Shown here piece after piece: positions 58,824 to 64,000 of a stretch of DNA of 64,000 bases (position 1 is its first letter; each line of letters begins with the position of its first letter). Source of the DNA: JASHPR01 sp963815375 (GTDB taxonomy: Bacteria > Actinomycetota > Actinomycetes > Streptosporangiales > Streptosporangiaceae); contig CAWFGX010000005.1 in the NCBI GenBank assembly GCA_963815375.1, positions 744,001-808,000 of the forward strand. The letters are read 5' to 3'. Below the pieces are notes generated by a model. That model searched no databases, was not told the origin of the DNA, and saw only the letters and a program-made list of their open reading frames with translations. A program made the translations under genes and the position numbers.

Positions 58824-59693
58824 TCAGTGCCGGTCGGCCGGGACAGCCCGGTGCTGGGTTGCGGAGGCGTCGGGCTTGCCGCCGGGCGGCACGCCATTTT
58901 CGCTGGGCTTCTGGCTGACGGGGGCCTCGGCGTCCTCGTCGGCGGCAGCCGCGCTGATGGCGGCATCCATGATGGACTCGCTGCGCAGCCGGGCCTCGTA
59001 GGCGTGCTTGCCGCCGCGCACGCCGAACAGCCGCTTGGTGATCACCAGATAGAGCACCAGGGCGAGGTTGATCACGAACAGCGCCACGCGGGTCGCGGTG
59101 ACCCTCGATACGAGGTCGTAAATCTCGTACGGCAGGCCAAGCGAGGTGGCCACCATCGCGAAGTACTCGCCCCAGCGCCGGACGAGCCACAGCCCGGTGC
59201 CCTCGAACACCTCGATCACGGCGTAGACGCCCAGGGCGATGGCCACCACTTCGATCGTGGTCGGGCTGAGTGTCAGCGCGTGCTGGATCAGGCCGACCAG
59301 CTTGGAGTTGTCGATGTTGTACCCGAACTGGCGGAACAGCTCGCGCACGAGCGGGATCTCGCGGTCGAATGCCTGCTCAATGGACTGGCGGGAGTACTTA
59401 AGCCGCCAGACGAAGAACGCGAGGATGGCGGCCACGATCGCGCGGAGGTACCGCTCGATGGCGAAGACCCGCAGGATGACCGCACTGCGCAGCTCGTTCC
59501 CCCGGCGCACCGCCGGCGCCTGCGACGCTGGCCCCGACATCCCGGGCGGGCCGATGACGAACGTTCCGCAGCGCAGGCACTGCCAGGCATCTTCAGTGCC
59601 CGCGCGTACACACAGCCGCTCGCGCACGCCGGGCTCGTCCGGCGCGTACGTCACATGGCCGGAGCGACCGCAGCCAAAGAGGCTCCAGTCCAT
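58824..59693 (-). CDS. DUF2127-like multi-pass membrane protein with N-terminal zinc motif
   Basis: A 289-residue protein: a short N-terminal zinc-binding stretch (CGRSGHVTYAPDE, WQCLRCGTFVIG), then membrane segments (AIERYLRAIVAAILAFFVWRL, VVAIALGVYAVIEVFEG, VALFVINLALVLYLVI) and an acidic C-terminal tail. DUF2127 proteins are widespread and of unknown function. ATG 59693. Confidence 0.8.
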   Translation of the reverse strand: MDWSLFGCGRSGHVTYAPDEPGVRERLCVRAGTEDAWQCLRCGTFVIGPPGMSGPASQAPAVRRGNELRSAVILRVFAIERYLRAIVAAILAFFVWRLKYSRQSIEQAFDREIPLVRELFRQFGYNIDNSKLVGLIQHALTLSPTTIEVVAIALGVYAVIEVFEGTGLWLVRRWGEYFAMVATSLGLPYEIYDLVSRVTATRVALFVINLALVLYLVITKRLFGVRGGKHAYEARLRSESIMDAAISAAAADEDAEAPVSQKPSENGVPPGGKPDASATQHRAVPADRH

Positions 59694-59702
59694 GCGCGCA
59701 GC

Positions 59703-60491
59703 CTAATCGCCGCAATAGCGTGGCATGACCGGCCTTACGAGATCATCAGGATGGCGGACCAGAATGCCGTCAGCCATCGTCAGGACCTCGCCGCAGGCCA
59801 GCGCGAGAACCGCGGGGTCACGCCCGGTGGCCACGATCGTCATGTCCATGCCCAGATCGCGGATGGCGTCGGCGAGCGCGGCGGCGTCGCGCGGGCAGAG
59901 ATCGTCCAGCAGGCCATCGATCAGCAGCAGGTCCGGCTGGTGGACAGCAGCGGCGGCGAGCCTGGCCCGGCGGCAGATGACGTCGGGCGCTGAACGCATA
60001 GGCACGTCAGCCCATGGCGTCAGCGACAGCCGGTCCAGGATGGCCGCTGCCAGCGGATCACGAACGCGGCGCGGCGTACGTGCCAGTCTCGCCGCGTGCT
60101 CCACGAGCCCGCGCACCCGGAACGCGGGCTGCGGCCTGGCGACCCTGCGCGCTACGCCGACCTGGCCGCGGACCGCCGACCGGCCGCGGGATGTGGTCAG
60201 ATCCTCGCCGAGCACCCGCAGCTCACCGTAGGCGGGCCGGGCGAGCCCGGCCAGCAGATCGACCAGCGCAGTGGCCGAGCCCGGCCGTCCGTTCGCTATC
60301 CCGAACGCCGCAGCGCCCGAGACCGGCCCGTCCAGGCGGAAGCTGGCCGAGCGAAGTGCCCACGCCGATCCGGCGCGCCACAGGCCCCACCCGCGGCGCA
60401 CACCAACCCCGGCGGCGAGCACCGACGTCGTTGTCGCGCCTGTCGTCGCGCCCACGGCCTGGCCAGCGTAACCGGCATAACCGGACCGCAC
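59703..60491 (-). CDS. degenerate ABC ATPase-like protein lacking Walker A
   Basis: About 262 residues with the spacing of an ABC transporter ATP-binding domain but with key motifs lost. Where Walker A should be it reads GIANGRPGSATALVDLLAGL (no GKST). Then LARPAYGELRVLGEDL matches the usual segment after the P-loop. A signature-like RARLAAAAVHQPDLLLIDG follows, in which the catalytic Glu after Walker B is Gly, and the D-loop and TIVATGRDP (H-loop His absent) are altered. It is unlikely to hydrolyse ATP and no permease is adjacent. GTG 60491 is one possible start; it shares a divergent promoter with a MarR gene. Confidence 0.65.
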   Translation of the reverse strand: MRSGYAGYAGQAVGATTGATTTSVLAAGVGVRRGWGLWRAGSAWALRSASFRLDGPVSGAAAFGIANGRPGSATALVDLLAGLARPAYGELRVLGEDLTTSRGRSAVRGQVGVARRVARPQPAFRVRGLVEHAARLARTPRRVRDPLAAAILDRLSLTPWADVPMRSAPDVICRRARLAAAAVHQPDLLLIDGLLDDLCPRDAAALADAIRDLGMDMTIVATGRDPAVLALACGEVLTMADGILVRHPDDLVRPVMPRYCGD

Positions 60492-60564
60492 GTGTTCCCC
60501 CGAAAATGATCGTGCCAAGCCCCCAGCTGGCAATATTACGCGCTGTAGCGGCTGCCGGTACCGT

Positions 60565-61089
60565 GTGCCTGTGTCGAAATCCCTGGATCTGCCGTTCGAC
60601 CCCATCGAGCGCGCGGCTCAGATCTGGCAGCGCAGGTTCGGGGAATCCCGTGCGATGGCGGCGGTCACTTCGATCATGCGCGCTCAGCAGATCCTGCTCG
60701 CTGAGCTCGACGCGCTGCTGCGGCCGCACGGGCTGACGTTCGCGCGCTACGAGGCGCTGGTGCTGCTTCAGTTCAGCCGGACGGGCGCGCTGCCGCTGGG
60801 GCTGATTGGGCAGCGGCTGATGGTCCACCCGACGAGCGTCACCAACACCATCAACCGCCTGGAGGCGCAGGGCCTTGTGTCGCGCAGGCCCAACCCGGCA
60901 GACGGCAGGGGCACCCTGGCGGAGATCACCGCGGAGGGCCGCGCGGTGGCCGGCCGGGCCACGCCCGATCTGATGGCAGCCGACTTCTGCCTGCGCGGCT
61001 ACGACGACAAGCAGCTCGAGGAAATGTTCAGCCTGCTGCGCGGGCTGCGGGTGGACGCCGGGGACTTTACCGATATCACGGAGCACTGA
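60565..61089 (+). CDS. MarR-family transcriptional regulator
   Basis: A 174-residue winged-helix protein: ALLRPHGLTFARYEALVLLQFSR, then the recognition region GLIGQRLMVHPTSVTNTINRLEAQGLVSRRPNPADGRGTLAEIT (HTH and wing), and a dimerising C-terminal helix. GTG at 60565 or 60571 is the start. It is divergent from the ABC-like gene, so it may control it. Its end overlaps the convergent Asp-box gene by 14 bases. Confidence 0.9.
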   Translation: MPVSKSLDLPFDPIERAAQIWQRRFGESRAMAAVTSIMRAQQILLAELDALLRPHGLTFARYEALVLLQFSRTGALPLGLIGQRLMVHPTSVTNTINRLEAQGLVSRRPNPADGRGTLAEITAEGRAVAGRATPDLMAADFCLRGYDDKQLEEMFSLLRGLRVDAGDFTDITEH

Positions 61090-62485
61090 CCGGCCGTGCC
61101 TGCCAGGTGCTGCCGCCGTCACCCGTGGTGAAGACCTCGTGCAGCGACGGGTCGGCCGGCAGCGCGACCCCGCTGCGCATACTCGTCATTCCTACATAGC
61201 TGAACCCGGTCTGCCCGGCCGCGGCGCCGGCTGGGCTCGCCTGCGCCTGCAGCCAGGTAACCCCGTTATCCGCAGAACGGAAGATCCCGGCATCGGTGGC
61301 CAGCAGCAGACCGCCGCCCGGCTGAGCGGCCAGCGACGTGGCGAGCCCGGTGGCCGGCGGCGTCCCTGCTGCCGACCATTGCGTGCCCCCGTCGCCGGAC
61401 TGGTAGACGGATTTCAGCTGGGTGTCAGCTCCCGGTGCCGGGCTGGTGCACACCAGGACCAGCTGCGTCGGCTCGGCTACGGCGAGCAGGGCAGCCGTCG
61501 GCTGGCCCGCGGGCCCAGCCGGTCCCGGCTTGCAGGGCGCGGCCGGGTTGGCCACGGTCCAGGCGGCCCCGGTCAGCGGCCCGCTGAGCAGCTCGCCAGA
61601 CGGCGCGAGCAGGAACCCGCTGCCGGCCGTGAGCACCAGGCTGGCGGAGCCTGACTGCCCGGCTGGCGCGGACAGCCCCGCGGACGCCCCGGGCACCGGC
61701 GTCCACTGGTCGCTGCCTTCCGGCGAGGAGTACAGCGAGAACGTTGTGCAGTCAGCCCCGTAGCCGCTGCCGGTCCCGGCGCAATCAGCGAACAGGGCGA
61801 ACGCCATGTTCCCAGCTGTCTCCAGGTCGGTGACCCGCAGCCCGGACGTCTGCTCCTGGGTCCAGCTGGCCCCGCCGTTGTGCGTGACCCACAGGCCCGG
61901 GCCGAACGCCCAGCCGTCGCGGGTGTTCAGGAAGCGAATCTCGCTGACGCCAGATGACCCGTTGGGCGGGCCGGTGACCGGTGCGTTGACGCCGTACCAG
62001 TTCGCGCCGTAGTCCGACGTCCCGGCCAGCGAGGTGCAGTAGCGGGTGGCGCAGTGGCCGGGGGTACCAGCCTGGCCGATCACGGCTCCGATATTCGGGC
62101 CGACAAATGTGACCGAGGTGGGCTGGAAGTTGGCCGGCACCGGGCTCGCGGAGCCGGCCGCGGACAGGGACGACGCGGGTACCGGAATCCTGGTGCTGTT
62201 CCGGGAATTGACGGATCCGCTGCCGCTCCCGGACCGGAGCCGGCTGGCCGACGTTGGCGTGCCCAGGGCCGCAGGCTTCCCGGTGCCGGGCTGTCCACGC
62301 AGGCCGAGCGGGATCGCGACGGCAAGGCCGATGACAACGACGATGCCAGCGGCGGACGTCATGAGCTTCCCCGCCTTGCGCCGGCGGGCCCGGCGCCGGA
62401 TCCGCTCGAGGGTTCCTGGCGGCGGGGGCAGCGGCTCGACCGGTGCTTCCAGCCAGGCGTCGAGCCCGTCAAAGGGGTCAGCCAC
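61076..62485 (-). CDS. membrane-anchored Asp-box (BNR-like) beta-propeller protein
   Basis: A 469-residue protein. The N-terminal 40 residues are cytoplasmic and basic (RIRRRARRRKAGK), then comes one transmembrane helix (AAGIVVVIGLAVAIPLGL), a Ser/Gly-rich linker and an extracytoplasmic domain with five Asp-box repeats (SDYGANW, THNGGASW, SGDGGTQW, SADNGVTW, TGDGGSTW), as in sialidase-like propellers. GTG 62485 overlaps the stop of the ECF sigma gene by eight bases. The cytoplasmic stub and the coupling to a sigma gene suggest an anti-sigma or sensor role, but no zinc anti-sigma motif is visible. Confidence 0.85.
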   Translation of the reverse strand: MADPFDGLDAWLEAPVEPLPPPPGTLERIRRRARRRKAGKLMTSAAGIVVVIGLAVAIPLGLRGQPGTGKPAALGTPTSASRLRSGSGSGSVNSRNSTRIPVPASSLSAAGSASPVPANFQPTSVTFVGPNIGAVIGQAGTPGHCATRYCTSLAGTSDYGANWYGVNAPVTGPPNGSSGVSEIRFLNTRDGWAFGPGLWVTHNGGASWTQEQTSGLRVTDLETAGNMAFALFADCAGTGSGYGADCTTFSLYSSPEGSDQWTPVPGASAGLSAPAGQSGSASLVLTAGSGFLLAPSGELLSGPLTGAAWTVANPAAPCKPGPAGPAGQPTAALLAVAEPTQLVLVCTSPAPGADTQLKSVYQSGDGGTQWSAAGTPPATGLATSLAAQPGGGLLLATDAGIFRSADNGVTWLQAQASPAGAAAGQTGFSYVGMTSMRSGVALPADPSLHEVFTTGDGGSTWQARPVSAP

Positions 62486-62984
62486 GTGACCCCCCCTTTG
62501 TGTCCTCGAGCGCGGCTTTCAGCCGCGCTCGAGCGTGAAACAGGTCCGCCTTGACCGTCCCTTCGGGCATGCGGAGCATCGCAGCGACCTCGCGGATACC
62601 GAACCCACCGTAGTAATGCAGCAGGAACGCGCTGCGCAGCCGCTGGGGGAGTGCCTCGATCAGCACGCGCACGTCGACGTCCTGGGCCGGATGGCAGGCA
62701 GGGTCGGCCGGGGCGGCCGCTGTGAGATCCCGGATTGCCCGGCGCTCCCGGCCGGACTTGCGCCAGTGGTCCCTGACCAGGTTCGTGGCGATCATGTAAA
62801 GGTAGCTCTGCGGATTGTCCAGCCCCGACCACCGGGCCAGCAGGCGGGTGAAGGCCTCCGAGGCGATCTCATGCGCGGTGTCATCGTCGTTCACCAGCTT
62901 GCGGACCCATCCGGCGAGCCTGGGATAACTGGAGTTGAAAAGGTCCTCGGCCGCCTGGCGGTCAATGGTGCGGAGCCTGGCCAC
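62478..62984 (-). CDS. ECF RNA polymerase sigma factor
   Basis: A 168-residue ECF sigma factor. Region 2: DLFNSSYPRLAGWVRKLVNDDDTAHEIASEAFTRLLARW and PQSYLYMIATNLVRDHWRK; region 4: LPQRLRSAFLLHYYGGFGIREVAAMLRMPEGTVKADLFHARARLKAAL. The start GTG 62984 has GGCGAGGG about 7 bases upstream, better than the far upstream starts of the open frame (to 63194). Coupled to the Asp-box membrane protein, which may be its regulator. Confidence 0.9.
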   Translation of the reverse strand: MARLRTIDRQAAEDLFNSSYPRLAGWVRKLVNDDDTAHEIASEAFTRLLARWSGLDNPQSYLYMIATNLVRDHWRKSGRERRAIRDLTAAAPADPACHPAQDVDVRVLIEALPQRLRSAFLLHYYGGFGIREVAAMLRMPEGTVKADLFHARARLKAALEDTKGGSRG

Positions 62985-63245
62985 CGAGTTCCCTCGCCTC
63001 ACAGCAGGAGCCGACAGCGCCAGCTGCGGTCCCGGCGCCGTAAGCACGTCACCGAAAAGCGCAGTACGGCCCGCGTCATCTGACCGATATGCGACGTATT
63101 CTACCACAAATCCAGCCGCGCTTTCCCGATAAATGGCCGTGCGCAAGGAACGCCCGACGCATTCCTTCGGCACTGAGACTGTCGGCGCGTTCACCTGGTT
63201 GCGCCCAATCTCGCTGGGCCGGCGCGCTCACCTATACTGGAGCGG

Positions 63246-63265
63246 ATAGTAGGACGTCCTACTAT
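63246..63265. promoter_or_regulatory. perfect 20-base palindrome upstream of the mutase
   Basis: Bases 63246-63255 are the exact reverse complement of 63256-63265 (ATAGTAGGAC and its complement). It lies just downstream of a TATACT box (63233-63238) and 34 bases before ATG 63299, the position of an operator for a TetR- or GntR-type repressor. Confidence 0.75.
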
Positions 63266-63298
63266 CTGGTCCACGAGGAGGTGGTTGCGATTACTGCG

Positions 63299-64000
63299 AT
63301 GGATGCGCAGGGCGACCACGGCAGGCAGCGCTGGCAGCAGCGGTACGACGCGACCCGGGTCCGCGACGCGGACTTCACCACGCTGTCCGGGGTTGAGGTC
63401 GACCCTGTGTACGGGCCGCCTGACGGCGCGGTTGTGCCGGGCTTCGACCGGATCGGCTGGCCGGGGGAGTACCCGTTTACCCGCGGGCTTTACCCGGCCG
63501 GGTACCGCGGACGGACCTGGACCATCCGGCAGTTCTCCGGGTTCGGCAACGCCGCGGCGACCAACGCGCGGTACAAGATGCTGCTGCGCGGGGGCGGCGG
63601 GGGCCTGTCGGTGGCGTTCGACATGCCCACGCTGATGGGCCGCGACTCCGACGACCCGAGGTCGCTCGGTGAGGTCGGGCACTGCGGCGTGGCCGTCGAC
63701 TCCGCCGCCGACATGGACGTGCTCTTCGGCGGGATCCCGCTGGCTGACGTGACCACGTCCATGACGATCAGCGGCCCGGCGGTGCCTGTGTTCTGCATGT
63801 ACCTGGCGGCTGCGGAGCGCCAGGGTGCCGACCTGGGACAACTAAACGGCACGCTGCAGACCGACATATTCAAGGAGTACATCGCCCAGAAAGAATGGCT
63901 GTTCCCGCCCCAGCCACATCTGCGGCTGATCGGCGACCTGATGGAGTACTGCGCGCAGCGCATCCCCGACTACAAGCCGCTGTCGGTATCCGGCTACCAC
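63299..64000 (+). CDS. B12-dependent acyl-CoA mutase large subunit (partial at window end)
   Basis: The first 234 codons of a methylmalonyl-CoA/isobutyryl-CoA mutase-type protein. It shows RYDATRVRDADFTTLSGVEVDP, FTRGLYPAGYRGRTWTIRQFSGFGNAAATNARY, FDMPTLMGRDSDDPRSLGEVGHCGVAVDS, TTSMTISGPAVPVFCMYLAAAE and DIFKEYIAQKEWLFPP, all typical of the substrate-binding barrel. The cobalamin domain would be outside the window or in a separate subunit. The layout with separate large subunit suggests isobutyryl-CoA mutase (icmA-like), but methylmalonyl-CoA mutase is not excluded. ATG 63299 is chosen; a GTG at 63281 adds six codons. Linked by function to meaB, mce and the cobalamin adenosyltransferase. Confidence 0.9.
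   Translation, partial: MDAQGDHGRQRWQQRYDATRVRDADFTTLSGVEVDPVYGPPDGAVVPGFDRIGWPGEYPFTRGLYPAGYRGRTWTIRQFSGFGNAAATNARYKMLLRGGGGGLSVAFDMPTLMGRDSDDPRSLGEVGHCGVAVDSAADMDVLFGGIPLADVTTSMTISGPAVPVFCMYLAAAERQGADLGQLNGTLQTDIFKEYIAQKEWLFPPQPHLRLIGDLMEYCAQRIPDYKPLSVSGYH

Noticed and set aside
58827..59993. 388-codon plus-strand open frame
   Set aside because: Antisense to the DUF2127-like protein and the ABC-like gene; no domain.

Overview
The window is from a high-GC actinobacterium. The ATP synthase operon (atpB-E-F-H-A-G-D-C followed by a DUF2550 gene), the rho-rpmE-prfA-prmC-threonylcarbamoyl-AMP synthase block, the Scy/FilP-like coiled-coil protein, NucS, and the frequent GTG starts with ATGA/GTGA overlaps are all typical of Streptomyces/Streptosporangiales-type genomes. 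The genus cannot be fixed from the sequence alone.

Left part (1-4.4 kb): a lower-GC island with two oppositely oriented ImmA/IrrE metallopeptidase cassettes that converge at about 2.65 kb. The plus-strand cassette is an unknown 194-residue protein followed by an XRE-ImmA/IrrE fusion. The minus-strand cassette is a stand-alone 74-residue colicin E3-type ribosome-targeting RNase, an overlapping 127-residue partner, and a second ImmA/IrrE peptidase that opens directly after the partner's stop codon and has no ATG/GTG/TTG start. This is the strongest candidate for an undescribed system in the window.

About 4.6-15.2 kb: an actinomycete integrative and conjugative element (AICE, pSAM2 type) lying against the 3' end of a tRNA-Arg(CCG) gene. 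Its order is GntR regulator, replication/excision activator-like protein, FtsK-like DNA translocase, zinc ribbon, Rep, Xis, Int, with a NUDIX gene, an aminoglycoside-phosphotransferase-like gene, an HTH/TPR regulator and a HATPase gene upstream. Nearly every gene longer than about 250 bp here is broken by frameshifts (around thirty in total), although the encoded proteins otherwise read well. The genes I read on both sides are intact. The element is either decaying or has a poor consensus sequence, for example because it is multicopy.

About 15.2-35 kb: core chromosome. It holds a single-domain response regulator, a catalytically truncated arginyl-tRNA synthetase paralogue, rho with a long repetitive N-terminal insertion, rpmE, prfA, prmC, a threonylcarbamoyl-AMP synthase, a WecA/TagO-type glycosyl-phosphate transferase with a long tyrosine/glycine repeat tail, and the complete F1Fo ATP synthase operon.

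About 35-64 kb: mostly metabolic and housekeeping genes. These include cobalamin adenosyltransferase, a GMC oxidoreductase behind a structured leader, SDRs, a PrsW-like protease, a phytoene-desaturase-like oxidoreductase, a secreted clan GH-A glycosidase, an MFS exporter, aldehyde dehydrogenase, a deaminase, SigE-type and ECF sigma factors, nucS, cyanase and a coiled-coil cytoskeletal protein. A methylmalonyl-CoA group (epimerase, thiolase, MeaB, then a B12-dependent acyl-CoA mutase cut by the window end) fits functionally with the cobalamin adenosyltransferase. An ECF sigma factor is coupled to a membrane-anchored Asp-box protein, and a degenerate ABC ATPase-like protein sits next to a MarR regulator.
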